Assembly: GCA_020056965.1 (NCBI GenBank) | Contig: JAGVGT010000031.1 | Span: forward strand, 54,170-118,169 | Length of the DNA: 64,000 nt | Direction: 5' to 3' | DNA from: Deltaproteobacteria bacterium | Lineage (GTDB): Bacteria > Desulfobacterota > Desulfobulbia > Desulfobulbales > JAGXFP01 | In this document: piece by piece, positions 26,919-37,771 of the stretch | Layout of the letters: the number at the start of each line of letters is the position of its first letter | Numbering within the stretch: the first letter of the stretch is position 1 | Program-made: the position numbers and the translations under genes | The notes under the pieces: model-generated | Told to the model about the DNA's origin: nothing | What the model saw: only the letters and a program-made list of their open reading frames with translations | The model's database searches: none

Positions 26919-27950
26919 TTATTGAAAGGTGTGCTCGCCCGGGAAGAGGAAAGAAGCGAGGAAGGTGAAGACCATTGCCGCGAAACAGAGAATCCCCAGG
27001 AACGAGGAAAAGTACCACATCGACACCTTGTTGGCATAGAGCCGGGTGTGGAGATAGGTGGAGTAGATGGCCCACATCATGATCGAGCTGCAGATCTTGG
27101 GGTCCCACCACCAGTTGGGCCCCCAGGCCTGCAAGGCCCAGGGGTAGCCCAGGAGCATGCCCAGGGTCAGGAGCAGGTAGCCGAACTTGGCCGAGTCATA
27201 ACCCAGCCGCTCGATTTCCTGACTCCGGCCGACCAGCATGAACAGCGAGGCCAGAAAGGTCAGGGTGATGCAGGCGTACGAGATGAAGAGCAACGGGGGA
27301 TGCAGCCACATGTAGTGGGCGTTGTAATAAAAGATCATCTTGGGGTAGAGCTGCATAAACAGCCCCATCCTGGCCATGGGCTGGGCATCGCCGCTGAACC
27401 AGGGGGTAATCTCGGCAAAGAAGCGGGGCAGCGGCTCGGCGAAGGGGTCGGCCAGGCTGAAGAGCAGGGCCACCTGGACCGCCAGCAGCACCAGCAGCCC
27501 GCCCCGGAAGCGATGGCTGGTCGGGCGGCGCCAGGCCAGGAGGGAGACCAGCGCAAAACTCATGAACCAGAAGTAGTACTTTTCGTTCTCGATCCACAGC
27601 GGGATTATGTAACGGGGCGGCTGGGCCGGGTCGTAGAGCGGCAGCCCGTAGGCGGCGCCCTGGTTGGAGGCCGCCAGCTGGCTGTTCAGCCAACCGGCTA
27701 GCTGGTCGGGCAGGGCCAGGGGCAACTCCCGATTGATCCGCCAGTGCAGCCAACCGATCAGTAAAAAGCCCAGCCCGAAGAGGACGTTGACCAGGAGCAG
27801 TCCGACTCGGGACTCCTTTTCCCGCCAGGGTTCCCGCCGCCACAGGTTGGCCATGCCACTCAATCCTAGCAGGACGGACAACCCCAGGAGGGCCAGCATC
27901 AGAGGGCGGCCGGCAGCCTGGAAGAGCTGGAGATCGATAATCGCGGTCAT
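26919..27950 (-). CDS. cytochrome c assembly protein (CcsA/CcmF/CcmC family)
   Basis: Tryptophan-rich WWW motif: YPWALQAWGPNWWWDPKICSSIMMWAIYSTYLHTRLY. Confidence 0.88.
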   Translation of the reverse strand: MTAIIDLQLFQAAGRPLMLALLGLSVLLGLSGMANLWRREPWREKESRVGLLLVNVLFGLGFLLIGWLHWRINRELPLALPDQLAGWLNSQLAASNQGAAYGLPLYDPAQPPRYIIPLWIENEKYYFWFMSFALVSLLAWRRPTSHRFRGGLLVLLAVQVALLFSLADPFAEPLPRFFAEITPWFSGDAQPMARMGLFMQLYPKMIFYYNAHYMWLHPPLLFISYACITLTFLASLFMLVGRSQEIERLGYDSAKFGYLLLTLGMLLGYPWALQAWGPNWWWDPKICSSIMMWAIYSTYLHTRLYANKVSMWYFSSFLGILCFAAMVFTFLASFLFPGEHTFQ

Positions 27951-28254
27951 GGATTTAAGGGCTCCGGGGAAGATTTCCCGCATGATAAGGAAGAGTGGGG
28001 GGAAAGCCAAGGGAAATCCCGCGATAACGCTGAGACCATGGCCAGGCGGATATGGATCGCGGCTAATTTGAACGATAGCAGGGCAATGGGGTTTCTGCCT
28101 ACAGCAGAATAAGGCTTTCCCTACCTTGTTTTGCCGTCCGTAAATTCGGTATAAAGGGACCAGTTAAATGATCTGCCGGGAAACTGGGAAATGAGCCACT
28201 ATCTGACACACCGTACGGGACTCCTTAAGACCGACCTCCCGTACATCCCCACCC

Positions 28255-28294
28255 GAAGGCCACCGGCGCGACCCCCCTCGCTCTGGTGGCCTTC
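28255..28294 (-). terminator. hairpin gaaggccacc...ggtggccttc downstream of sigma-54 regulator
   Basis: Perfect 10-bp stem just beyond stop at 28321. Confidence 0.5.
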
Positions 28295-28320
28295 ACTATT
28301 TTCAGACCAGCGCTTTAATT

Positions 28321-30048
28321 TCACTCAAGCTTAGCGAAGTATTCGGGATGTTGATCCAGAAAACGGTAGAGGGTGGCCCGACCCACGCCCAGCTGCTTGG
28401 CAGTCTGGAGCCGGTTGCCGCCACTGACCGCCAGGGCGCTATGGACCATTTCGACCGTGAGGCGCCGGCGTTGGCGCGTCCGCAGACCGGTGCGGGGAAT
28501 GGCGGCGCCGGCAGCCGCCAGCAGGTTTTCCGGCAGGTGCTGAGGGCGGGCCACCTCTTCTCGGCAACGGACCATCAGATAACGGATGACGTTCTGTAAC
28601 TCACGGATGTTGCCGGGCCAGGAATAAGTAATAAAGATCTCCATGGTCTCCGGGGCCAGGGTCAGTTCGGCCCGCTGCTCCTCCTTGGCGATCAATTTGA
28701 TGAAATGGCGGGCCAGCAAGGGAATGTCGGTCAACCGCTCCCGCAGGGGCGGCAGGTGGACCGGCACCACGCAGAGGCGGTAGAAAAGATCCTCGCGGAA
28801 GCGGCCGGCCGCGATCTCCGCTTTCAGATCCTTGTGGGTGGCGGAGACCACCCGGACATCGACCCGGACCAGCTCCTCGCCTCCGACCCGGTGAAAGGTG
28901 CCGTTCTGCAAGACCCGCAACAGTTTGACCTGCATGGCCTTGGAGATATCGCCGATCTCATCGAGGAAAATGGTGCCGCCGTCGGCCAGTTCGAAACGAC
29001 CCTTTTTGTCGCGGATCGCTCCGGTAAAGGCCCCGCGAACATGGCCGAAGAGTTCGCTTTCCAGGAGGTTTTCCGGCAACGCCCCGCAGTTGACCGGCAC
29101 GAACAGCTTGCCGGCCCGCGAGCCTTCGCTGTGGACGGCGGCGGCCACCAGTTCCTTGCCGGTCCCGGATTCGCCGGTGATCAACACCGGCACCCGGCTG
29201 TCGGCCAGATCGCGGATGGTCTGATACATCTCCTGCATCTTGGGATCGCGGCCGATGATCCCGGCAAACTGTTCGATCTCCCCCAGCCGTCCGGCCAGTT
29301 CGATCTCGCGCGAAAGATCCCGGAAAGAGGCCACCACCCCCCGGACCGCGCCGGCCGGGTCGGTGATGGCGGTGATATTCATCTCCAGATAGAGGTCGCC
29401 GCCGTCCCGGCTGCGAAAGCACAACGAGTAGGGCTTGCCGGGCAGGGCAGGGGCGCAGTCACCCCGGCAGAAGGAACATTTGCCGCCGCAGAAGTTGCCG
29501 GGAAAGACCAGGTGGCAGTCGCGCCCCAGCACCTCCTCGCGCCGGTAGCCGGTGATCCGTTCCGCCGCCTGGTTGAAGAAGAAGATTCGCCGGTTCAGAT
29601 CGTGGGCGATAATCCCCTCCTGCAGGTTGTCGAGGACCAGTTCGCCGTTGCGGCGGCCGGCCAGCAGGGCCTCCAGATAGCCGTGTTTAACCAAGGCGTT
29701 AATCCGCATTCGCAGCTCGGCCGAGAGGTCGGCCGCCGGGACCGCGGCCAGCTCCCAGGTCAAAAGCGGCGGTAGCCCCGGCAGATCGGGACAAACTTTG
29801 GTATCAGGCTGGCCCAAAGAGATGATCAGGTCATAGGCACGGATATCGACAGTGGCGGAGGCCACCGTCTCGGTAGCGGCCGGCGGCAGGGGGAGAGCGA
29901 AAATTTTCCGGGCCAGCCGCAGCGCCTTTTCCGGGTCCGGGACAGCTGCGGTGGCGGCGAGAGCGGACCCGTCATAGCCGGTCAGAATGTTGGCGGCCAG
30001 GCAAGCCGCGCCAGGAAAATCCTCGGAGATGAACAGGATTCTGAGCAT
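28321..30048 (-). CDS. sigma-54-dependent regulator: LMW-phosphatase/ArsC-like domain + PAS + AAA+ + Fis-type HTH
   Basis: [22 protein letters not shown] with Cys cluster, [21 protein letters not shown], Fis [23 protein letters not shown]. Confidence 0.9.
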   Translation of the reverse strand: MLRILFISEDFPGAACLAANILTGYDGSALAATAAVPDPEKALRLARKIFALPLPPAATETVASATVDIRAYDLIISLGQPDTKVCPDLPGLPPLLTWELAAVPAADLSAELRMRINALVKHGYLEALLAGRRNGELVLDNLQEGIIAHDLNRRIFFFNQAAERITGYRREEVLGRDCHLVFPGNFCGGKCSFCRGDCAPALPGKPYSLCFRSRDGGDLYLEMNITAITDPAGAVRGVVASFRDLSREIELAGRLGEIEQFAGIIGRDPKMQEMYQTIRDLADSRVPVLITGESGTGKELVAAAVHSEGSRAGKLFVPVNCGALPENLLESELFGHVRGAFTGAIRDKKGRFELADGGTIFLDEIGDISKAMQVKLLRVLQNGTFHRVGGEELVRVDVRVVSATHKDLKAEIAAGRFREDLFYRLCVVPVHLPPLRERLTDIPLLARHFIKLIAKEEQRAELTLAPETMEIFITYSWPGNIRELQNVIRYLMVRCREEVARPQHLPENLLAAAGAAIPRTGLRTRQRRRLTVEMVHSALAVSGGNRLQTAKQLGVGRATLYRFLDQHPEYFAKLE

Positions 30049-30157
30049 ACTCGCTGGTTCCGCCCTTGCCGGAATAATTGCTTGACTGCCGTTCACCCTG
30101 CTTCTGGTGCAACACAAAACCAGAGGCCTTCGAATTGAGAGATATCCTTACACCGGT

Positions 30158-31675
30158 TTAGCAACTTTTGCCAGGCCCATTGCCGATGGGGGGCGCGCCC
30201 GCGGAGCCGGTCAGGCAACTTTTCAACCCCTTGTCGATCATGAAGATGTGCGCCACCATCCAGTTGATCACCTTCTGATTAACGTTCACGACCAGTTCCG
30301 AATCGATCCCGGTACTCGCCAGGGTGTCGGCCAGCACGTCCAGGTCGGCAATGAAGGCATCATGGATCTCCTTGTGGGCTGCATATTCGGCATAGTGGTT
30401 CTGAAGCATGAACCTCTCTTCGGCCTGGAAGTGCTCCACCACGTACTCCTGCAGGAAACGCATCAACGCGAAGGTTTCTTCCCGACCCCGTCCCTCCCGG
30501 ATGCCGGCCAGCAGTTTGTTGATCCGATCGATCAGCTCCCGGTGCTGGCGGTCGATCAACTCCACACCCACCTCAAATTCGCTGCTCCAGGCCACCGCCG
30601 GCCCATCGTCGCTTCTGGCATCGGTAAACCCCAGGTAAACTTCATCATAGACCTGGTAAGACTCATACAACTCTAGCAGTTTATCCTCGCAGTCGATGAA
30701 GGCATTGACCACATCCGGGGCAAAATGGCTACCCCGACCGGCCAACAGCCGCTGCACCGCCTCCATGTGGGTCACGGGGTTTTTGTATGGCCGTTTGGAG
30801 CGAATGGCGTCATAGGCGTCACCCAGGGCGTAGATCCGCGCCTCCAAGGGAATGGCGTCCCCGGCCAGCCCTTCCGGATAGCCGCTGCCGTCGTATTTCT
30901 CGTGGTGGTAGCGGGCGATGTTCCGGCTCATGACCAGAAAGGGCAGCGGCACATCCAACTTTTCGATGATCCGGGTAAGGATTTGACTGCCGATTTCCAC
31001 GTGTCGCTGCATCAGGACAAATTCCTCGGCGGTGAGACGGCCCGGCTTCAAGAGGATTTGATCAGGGATGCCGACCTTACCGATGTCATGGAGCGGCGCC
31101 GCATCGTAAAGATTGTCGATGAAACTGTCGTCGATCACCTGCCGGTATTTGGGCAGCTTGCGCATCTCACCGGCCAAAATCACCCCATAGCTCCGGGTCC
31201 GCTCCAGGTGCTTGCCGGTGGCCTGGTCCCGGAGTTCCGCCAGATTGGCCAGGGCGAAGACCATGTTACGCTGGGACTCCAAAAGTTTCGCGAACTGACT
31301 GGCCCGGCTCCTGGCCACCAGCAACAAAAGGAAGGAGAAGATGGCCATAATGACCAGAAAGACCATGGTCAGTTTGAAAAGAATCGCCTTCAGGGCGTCC
31401 TCATCGACCAGGGCCGCCGAATTTCTGGCCTTGGCGGTCAACTCCGCCAAGGCGCCGGACGGTTCGCCAACCGCAGTGACGCTAGGCGCCTGCCTCCTGG
31501 CTATCTCATGCAGCTTGTCGTGTTCCCATTCGTAGAAAAAGCGCCCACCGGCCGCCGCCACCAGGACAAAAACCAGGAACAAGGCCAGCATGGATGACCA
31601 GAAAAGACGATTTTGCCGAGGGGCCAGCAGCATGCCGCCACCGGCAAGGGCCTCTATATTGCTTATTGCATTCAT
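30158..31675 (-). CDS. membrane HD-GYP phosphodiesterase with C-terminal hemerythrin domain
   Basis: LHDIGKVGIPDQIL, HHEKYDGSGYPEGL; hemerythrin HRELIDRIN...HFQAEERFM...HKEIHDAF. Confidence 0.9.
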   Translation of the reverse strand: MNAISNIEALAGGGMLLAPRQNRLFWSSMLALFLVFVLVAAAGGRFFYEWEHDKLHEIARRQAPSVTAVGEPSGALAELTAKARNSAALVDEDALKAILFKLTMVFLVIMAIFSFLLLLVARSRASQFAKLLESQRNMVFALANLAELRDQATGKHLERTRSYGVILAGEMRKLPKYRQVIDDSFIDNLYDAAPLHDIGKVGIPDQILLKPGRLTAEEFVLMQRHVEIGSQILTRIIEKLDVPLPFLVMSRNIARYHHEKYDGSGYPEGLAGDAIPLEARIYALGDAYDAIRSKRPYKNPVTHMEAVQRLLAGRGSHFAPDVVNAFIDCEDKLLELYESYQVYDEVYLGFTDARSDDGPAVAWSSEFEVGVELIDRQHRELIDRINKLLAGIREGRGREETFALMRFLQEYVVEHFQAEERFMLQNHYAEYAAHKEIHDAFIADLDVLADTLASTGIDSELVVNVNQKVINWMVAHIFMIDKGLKSCLTGSAGAPPIGNGPGKSC

Positions 31676-32073
31676 ATCAGATTGTTTTTTAACAGATAAC
31701 TAAAATAGACTTTGTCGGTACCAAGGATGTGATTCTTCAGCCATAGCAGCAGAAAATCAAAGATATCGGCCTTCAGATCACGATATTGCTGGAAGTCCTT
31801 CTGGATTTGCTTGGCTTGCTTGACCAATTGCCAATGCTGATTCAAGTGGGCCAAGAAATCAGGATGTTTCTCCAGCAACAGTTGCTCGGTATAAAAATGA
31901 TACTCAGTATATTTGATCATCTCGTCCAGACTGCGGCCGATGGCGAAACGATCATCACTTTCTTCCAGGCTGGACAAAAATGTATTAATCACCTGCAGAA
32001 GCATCTTGTGCTGTTCATCGATAACATCCACGCCGACGCTGAAATCATCCTGCCATGCGATAAAATTTCTCAC
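31672..32073 (-). CDS. bacteriohemerythrin
   Basis: WQDDFSVGVDVIDEQHKMLLQVIN...YHFYTEQLLLEKHPD...WLKNHILGTDKVY. Confidence 0.93.
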   Translation of the reverse strand: MRNFIAWQDDFSVGVDVIDEQHKMLLQVINTFLSSLEESDDRFAIGRSLDEMIKYTEYHFYTEQLLLEKHPDFLAHLNQHWQLVKQAKQIQKDFQQYRDLKADIFDFLLLWLKNHILGTDKVYFSYLLKNNLI

Positions 32074-32149
32074 GCGTTTCGTCCTTTGCTATGCCTTGAC
32101 TATGAGGAACTTAATAATGCCGGCAAATGACCTGTGCCATTGGCCCGCC

Positions 32150-33133
32150 CTAACTGACCCCACACGCCTTCAGGTGCGCTGAATAACGCTTATCGGTCCC
32201 GCGGATATGGCCATTGAGCCAGCTCCGGAGAAATTTAAACAGTTCGCTGGAGAGCTTGGCCCGCCCGGCCTGAAAATCCTCATTAAATTTGCCGACCTGG
32301 GCAACCAGGGCCTTATGCGCGAGTAAGTGATTCTCAAAATCAGGGTAGTGATGTTCTCGCAGCAAGTCCTCTTCGTAACTGAAATGATAAACGGTATATT
32401 CCACGAGTTCATTCAGTATTTTTTTCACTGCTTCGGGGTCCTGGGCCGAAGCAGTGGACCCGTGCAGTGAATTTAAAATATCCACGAGTTTTTTGTGCTG
32501 TGCATCAATACTTTCGAGATCAACGCTCAACGAATCATTCCATTCAATCAGGGGGAGCACTGACCGTGCTTCATCGATCATCTTCCGAATCGACAGCCCG
32601 CGAATCCTGGCAAACAATGCCTCATTAACGCCAACTTCCCTCATCCCGACAATGTTGGCGAAGTGATAACTATCTACCATTATCGCCAAGGCAATATCCA
32701 ATATTCTTTTAAAAGCCCAGTACACCTCGTTGGCCTGGTTAAGATCGAAACTCTCCAGACATTTTTTATGAAAAGCGATCTCCAGCTTGCTGATGATCGC
32801 AATGACGTGCCGGTTATCGACTCCCGCCGCCGCATGAAAGAGACCGATCAGACAAGTTTCCGGCCAAAAGGTCGCCCCGGGTTTGCCGGAGGCGAGAGTT
32901 TCATACCAGACCGCAAACGCCTGTTGCTGATCGGTTGAATTTACCTTGGCCAGCACCTTGGAGGTGTTCGGGTCGGCATACAATGCCTCGGTGAACATGG
33001 TTGAGAATTCCTTGCCCCACAAAATCGTGTGCTTTTGCACATTGCTCAGGACTTCCCAGTCTCTCTCGGCAAACCCATTAATTGACGCGGTCTGCGCCAC
33101 CAAGCCTTCTGAAAATTCGACGATATTCTGCAC
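32150..33133 (-). CDS. globin-coupled-sensor (protoglobin-like) domain fused to bacteriohemerythrin domain
   Basis: GTG start with aggagg RBS; N-terminal FHAAAGVDNRHVIAIISKLE...; C-terminal ESIDAQHKKLVDILN...YHFSYEEDLLREHHYPD...WLNGHIRGTDKRY. Confidence 0.8.
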   Translation of the reverse strand: MQNIVEFSEGLVAQTASINGFAERDWEVLSNVQKHTILWGKEFSTMFTEALYADPNTSKVLAKVNSTDQQQAFAVWYETLASGKPGATFWPETCLIGLFHAAAGVDNRHVIAIISKLEIAFHKKCLESFDLNQANEVYWAFKRILDIALAIMVDSYHFANIVGMREVGVNEALFARIRGLSIRKMIDEARSVLPLIEWNDSLSVDLESIDAQHKKLVDILNSLHGSTASAQDPEAVKKILNELVEYTVYHFSYEEDLLREHHYPDFENHLLAHKALVAQVGKFNEDFQAGRAKLSSELFKFLRSWLNGHIRGTDKRYSAHLKACGVS

Positions 33134-33445
33134 TCCCAAACCTCCTGATGATTTCCGTAACGCGATGAAGGGCAAGGCACTCCAGGCCATGGAGAACGCC
33201 AGCCGCATCGGCGGATGAAGCCTTTATGCAACCCGACAATTATACAAGACAATTTCAGTCCTGTATAGCATATTTTGATATGCCCCTGGCTATTATTACA
33301 TTCAACCGCCGACTTGGGAGGTAACCGGAGAATGAGACTGACGGTTGGCGGAATTACCGGATCAGGGAACTGTGGTAGGGGGTCTGGATCGAAATGGTCC
33401 GGATTTGGTGAGGCGGGTAAATTAACGCGGTTTACATTCGAAGCA

Positions 33446-33469
33446 GGGGACCGGCTTGCACCGGTCCCC
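33446..33469. terminator. perfect 9-bp hairpin ggggaccgg-cttgca-ccggtcccc
   Basis: Lies downstream of the minus-strand TorF-like gene. Confidence 0.55.
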
Positions 33470-33556
33470 CATCTTCAGGACCCTCACCGCAACAGGAGAG
33501 CCCTTGGCTGGGAATCCACCCAGGCGAGGGAAGGCGGATTCCCGGGGTGCCGGTTA

Positions 33557-34324
33557 TTAGAAGGCCAGATTCACAGCCACGCCACCGTAAACGAAGTCGG
33601 CCTTGGCCTTGTCGATTGTGCCGCTGTTGGCATTCTTGAGGAAGTCTTTAGCCTTGGAGCTGAGCGGGAACGAATAATACAACTGGGGGCTGACCGTCAG
33701 GTACTCGGCCACCGGGATCGCCAGCGAGGCGGAGAGAACGCCGTCATGCAGTTCACTGTAATCCGCTTCGTCGTCCAGGTAGCCGATACTGGCGCCCAGG
33801 GCCAGCTTGAGGTCCTTGGTCAGTTCAAGGGTGTGGCTGACCGCCGCCTTGGCATACCAGCCCTGCAAGCCGGTGATCTCCTTGTACACAGTCAGATTGG
33901 GGGCCAGCAGGGTATCGACGCTGACCGTGGCATAGACCTCCTGGGTGTCCTTCAAGCCTTCCACACTGTAAAGGATGTAGCCGCCGCTGTAGCCAATCTT
34001 GCCGGCCGAGCCGCTGTATGACAGGGTCAGATCGGTTTCGTTGAAGTTGCTGGTTTCGCTGTCATCCGGGTCAACCGTGTACTGATTGGTGTCCAGGTTG
34101 CCCCAGAGGTTGATCGCGGCGCCCTTGTGGGAGATGGTCATCGAGGGCTGGATCACCAGACTGTCGCGGCTGTAGGCAAAGCCGCGCCAGACGTACTGGC
34201 TGTAAAAGCCGGTGGTCAGATCGGCCTTGGGCTTGGCCTCCTCGGCCAGGGCCGTGGTGGCCATGAACAGGGTGCAGGCGGTTCCGAGTAGGGCCAGGGT
34301 AATCTTCTTGGTGGTGCTTTTCAT
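33557..34324 (-). CDS. TorF-family putative porin
   Basis: Signal peptide; KADLTTGFYSQYVWRGFAYSRDSLVIQPSMTISHKG. Confidence 0.85.
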   Translation of the reverse strand: MKSTTKKITLALLGTACTLFMATTALAEEAKPKADLTTGFYSQYVWRGFAYSRDSLVIQPSMTISHKGAAINLWGNLDTNQYTVDPDDSETSNFNETDLTLSYSGSAGKIGYSGGYILYSVEGLKDTQEVYATVSVDTLLAPNLTVYKEITGLQGWYAKAAVSHTLELTKDLKLALGASIGYLDDEADYSELHDGVLSASLAIPVAEYLTVSPQLYYSFPLSSKAKDFLKNANSGTIDKAKADFVYGGVAVNLAF

Positions 34325-35019
34325 GGTTTCGCTCCTTGTTTGTTCCGATCTAGGTTTTAGTCGGGGCGGCCGATGCCGCCCCGGATTTCTTTAGCGATGG
34401 GTCTGGTTAAGTTGAAACCCCCAGCAGGCGGCCTGATCTTTGCCACCGCCTGTTTCATCTCCATATATCCTGTTGGCTGTCAGTCTTTCTGGTGGCGCAC
34501 TTATTCCCCTACATATCAAGGAACGTGCCAATCCAGATCGGCAGCGGCCAGAGCACTCATATCTATTTAATTTAAGGAAGTTATTCTTACAGGAGGGCAC
34601 ACCGAAGCTGCTTTCCAAGTCTCGAGCGGTTAAACCAATTTGTAATATTAATACATGATATCTTAGTGCAAATTACACAATTGTCGCCACAACAGGCGAT
34701 CATCGACACATGGCAGGGCCGAGGCGTCGGACGGTCTAAGGATTAGAGCGGCGCAGGTCGGCCTGGTCTGACCACGATCAACGCCATCGATAACTACAAC
34801 GGCATAGCCCCCGGCCACAGCTCGACGTTATCCTCGCCTCCGCAAGGGCAACGCGGGGTTGATCGCCGGTCGCCTGGGCCTGTAATTCATCCCCTGAATT
34901 CTGCCCCGACTACTATCCTCGCGTTGAGTGTGGTTTAATGGCACAGAACTAACGACCACGCCAAGACGGTGCTGCCCCATATTCCGGTGGCGCCACCGGA
35001 TCTCACTCGAGGAGGACTT

Positions 35020-35556
35020 ATGCAGGCTCGCGGACCACTGATGATCGAGCACCGGCTGATCGAGAGAATGATCGCCCTGATCGCACAAAGTAGCGCCACC
35101 ATTAAGGCCGGGGGCACGGTTGCCTCGACAACCATCGATGCCTATGTGGACTTCATCCACACCTATGCCGATCGCCTCCATCACGGTAAAGAGGAAGACA
35201 TCCTCTTCCGCGAACTGCGCGGTAAAACCCTGGCGGCGGAAGATCGCCGCTTGATGGATGAACTGATTGCGGAACACGCTCTCGGGCGCAAGACCACCGG
35301 GGATCTGGTGGCGGCCAATGACCGCTATCGGCGGGGTGAAACCCAGGCCCTGACGGTGATCGCAACCTGCCTGGCCAACTTGGCCGAGTTCTATCCCAAA
35401 CACATCGACAAAGAGGACAAGGTATTCTTTCCCGCCGCCCGGGAATATTTCAGCGCGGCGGAAGACCAGGAGATGCTGGCCGAGTTTTATGAATTCGACC
35501 GAAAAATGATCCATGAGATCTATCGGACCATGGTGCAAGGAATGGAAATGATCTGA
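35020..35556 (+). CDS. hemerythrin-domain (HHE) protein
   Basis: RBS gaggag; MIEHRLIERMI...YADRLHHGKEEDILF...EHALGRK...HIDKEDKVFFPAA. Confidence 0.9.
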   Translation: MQARGPLMIEHRLIERMIALIAQSSATIKAGGTVASTTIDAYVDFIHTYADRLHHGKEEDILFRELRGKTLAAEDRRLMDELIAEHALGRKTTGDLVAANDRYRRGETQALTVIATCLANLAEFYPKHIDKEDKVFFPAAREYFSAAEDQEMLAEFYEFDRKMIHEIYRTMVQGMEMI

Positions 35557-35586
35557 CGCCCACGGGGAACAAGGGAACGCCCCAAT

Positions 35587-36177
35587 ATGTACGGACGCCA
35601 TTTTATTCCTCGCATGCACCCACTAACATCAGGAGTACTGCCGGTGAATCGTCTCTGTTCATGGCTTGCCATCGCCTTTTTCCTCAACCCCGCCGTGGCC
35701 CAAGGCGCCACCGCCCTGACCGCGCCGCAGCAGCAGGAAATGGTGGCGGCCCACAACCGCTGGCGTCAGCAGGTGGGCGTTCCCGCCCTGCACTGGGCCG
35801 CCGATCTGGGCGATATCGCCCAGCAATGGGCCAACCATCTGCGCGAGACCAACAGCTGCAACATGGTACACAGCGACGCCGGTCAATTGGGAGAGAACCT
35901 CCATTGGGCGAGCGCCGTGCAGTGGTCCGACGGAAGGACGCAAAAGAAAGAGGTGTCTCCGACTCAGACGGCTGATAGCTGGGGAGCGGAAAAGGCCCAT
36001 TACAATTATGCCGCTAACCGCTGCACCAAAGGCAAGATGTGTGGCCATTACACCCAAATGGTCTGGAAAAGCACCACCGAGTTGGGCTGCGGCATGGCGG
36101 TTTGTGCCGACGCCAGTCAGGTATGGGTCTGCAATTATCGTCCAGCCGGTAACTATGTGGGCCGGAAGCCCTATTGA
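35587..36177 (+). CDS. exported CAP/SCP-domain (PR-1-like) protein
   Basis: AHNRWRQQVGVPALHWAADLGDIAQQWANHL, CGHYTQMVWKSTTELGCGMAVC, WVCNYRPAGNYVG. Confidence 0.93.
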   Translation: MYGRHFIPRMHPLTSGVLPVNRLCSWLAIAFFLNPAVAQGATALTAPQQQEMVAAHNRWRQQVGVPALHWAADLGDIAQQWANHLRETNSCNMVHSDAGQLGENLHWASAVQWSDGRTQKKEVSPTQTADSWGAEKAHYNYAANRCTKGKMCGHYTQMVWKSTTELGCGMAVCADASQVWVCNYRPAGNYVGRKPY

Positions 36178-36321
36178 AGCTGGAAACAGATCAAGGAACG
36201 GTTGAGGACCAGGCAAAGGCGGATAAGGGTTAAGCAAGCCTTGACCAGTTTCTGAAGAAGTGGAATACCTCGGAGTCAAGGGGGAGGATTACGGTCCCAC
36301 CCACCGGTCAGGAGATCGCCC

Positions 36322-36606
36322 ATGCACTGTTTTTTCTGTAAAACCCCGGTAACGGAAGAACGAATCGGCTTCCGGGACGAATGCCCGCGCTGCGGGGGTG
36401 ATCTGCACATCTGCCGCACTTGCCGCTTTCATGATCAATACGCCTCCCGCCAGTGCCGGGAACCGGCCATCCCGGAATCGGTAAAGGACAAGGAGCGCCG
36501 CAACCTCTGCGAATACTTCAAGCCGGCGACGCCAGGGCAGGAGGAGTCAGGGGAATCGGCCAGCGAAGCCGCCCGCCGGAAACTTGAGGCGCTTTTCAAA
36601 AACTAG
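36322..36606 (+). CDS. zinc-ribbon small protein
   Basis: CFFCKTPVTEERIGFRDECPRCGGDLHICRTCRFHD. Confidence 0.6.
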   Translation: MHCFFCKTPVTEERIGFRDECPRCGGDLHICRTCRFHDQYASRQCREPAIPESVKDKERRNLCEYFKPATPGQEESGESASEAARRKLEALFKN

Positions 36607-36734
36607 GGACCAGAAACCACCGCGATCTCTACGTATTGCTGTGTATTAGCAAATTACCCATAGAAAAAAGTAGTTCTGCATGGCGGATTATTGCTAGCCT
36701 GAATGTACGGTTATCACTTCCACAGGAATCAGCC

Positions 36735-37574
36735 ATGCTCACACACTTGCCGGGCCGCATCGAAAGGTATTTTACCCATCCCTCACTTCCCGAAGCCACA
36801 AGGGGAAAAGCCGTTATATTCTCCTCGTGCCTGCTGGTTCTGATCCCCTCGATCTACCTTTTCGCCGCCATAAATTTCGGGCAAAACCACCGAAATCATG
36901 CCTGGCCTGCCGCCTTGCTCGCTACCGTCATGTTGTTGGTACTCTCGATGATGCGCTCACTGCGGTCGCTCACCATCCCCTTCCGACTGCTGGCTTCGCT
37001 CTCTCTGCTGACCCTGGCCGTCCAGCTCAACAACGGGGCCGGGGCCGGCAACGTTTTTGTCTGGTTCTACTGTTACCCGATGGCAGTTCTTTTCATCGCC
37101 GGGAAAAGGGAAGGACTGTTATGGGTCGGCGCCTCCCTTTTCCTGTCGGCCTGGTTCTTTCTGCTTAGCCCCGCCCGGGTTTTCTACCAACTGATTGACG
37201 CCCTCCGCTTCTTGTTGACCTATTCGATCGTCTCCGCCATCGCCTACGGCCTGGAGTCTTCCCGGGCGCTCTTCGGCGCGGGGCTTATCAAGGAAAAACA
37301 GCGGCTCGAAGAAGCCTTGCAGCAGATCAAAACCCTGCGGGGGCTGTTGCCCATTTGCTCATCATGCAAGAGCATCCGTGACGACCATGGCTACTGGAAC
37401 CAGCTGGAGACCTACCTCAACGACCATTCCGAAGCCAAACTCAGCCACGGCATCTGTCCGGACTGCCTGCAACGCCTCTATCCCACTGAATATGCTGAAA
37501 TGAATAACAGCGGTAAACTATGGCAACTGACCAACGGCAGAACCGGAACCCGCAGTTCAATGAGTGATCCGTGA
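36735..37574 (+). CDS. multi-TM sensor-like protein with C-terminal LLPICSSCKSIRDDHGYWNQLE module
   Basis: Six or so TM helices then coiled coil and Cys motif common to signalling proteins. Confidence 0.65.
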   Translation: MLTHLPGRIERYFTHPSLPEATRGKAVIFSSCLLVLIPSIYLFAAINFGQNHRNHAWPAALLATVMLLVLSMMRSLRSLTIPFRLLASLSLLTLAVQLNNGAGAGNVFVWFYCYPMAVLFIAGKREGLLWVGASLFLSAWFFLLSPARVFYQLIDALRFLLTYSIVSAIAYGLESSRALFGAGLIKEKQRLEEALQQIKTLRGLLPICSSCKSIRDDHGYWNQLETYLNDHSEAKLSHGICPDCLQRLYPTEYAEMNNSGKLWQLTNGRTGTRSSMSDP

Positions 37575-37771
37575 ACGCATATAACCAGACCCGCCTTATG
37601 TTTCACAGCGGACGCCACCGCGAAAGCATCGGCGACATGGCGGATACCGCCTGACCACTCGAATACAAGCTCGACGCCCTACTCCAACTGCTTCGCACCC
37701 ACCTCGCCCAGAGAAGGTTTCCGGCGGGAGAAAAGGAGTTCAAGGAGCCGGTGGTCAAAAACATCTGACCA

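Noticed and set aside
34670-34960. Possible decayed transposase/phage remnant
   Set aside because: Six-frame reading gives only short peptides without recognisable motifs.
37597-37768. ORF MFHSGRHRESIGDMADTA-TGA-PLEYKLDALLQLLRTHLAQ... as a fourth selenoprotein
   Set aside because: No redox motif, no convincing RBS and no clear SECIS-like hairpin; more likely a decayed gene or chance frame.
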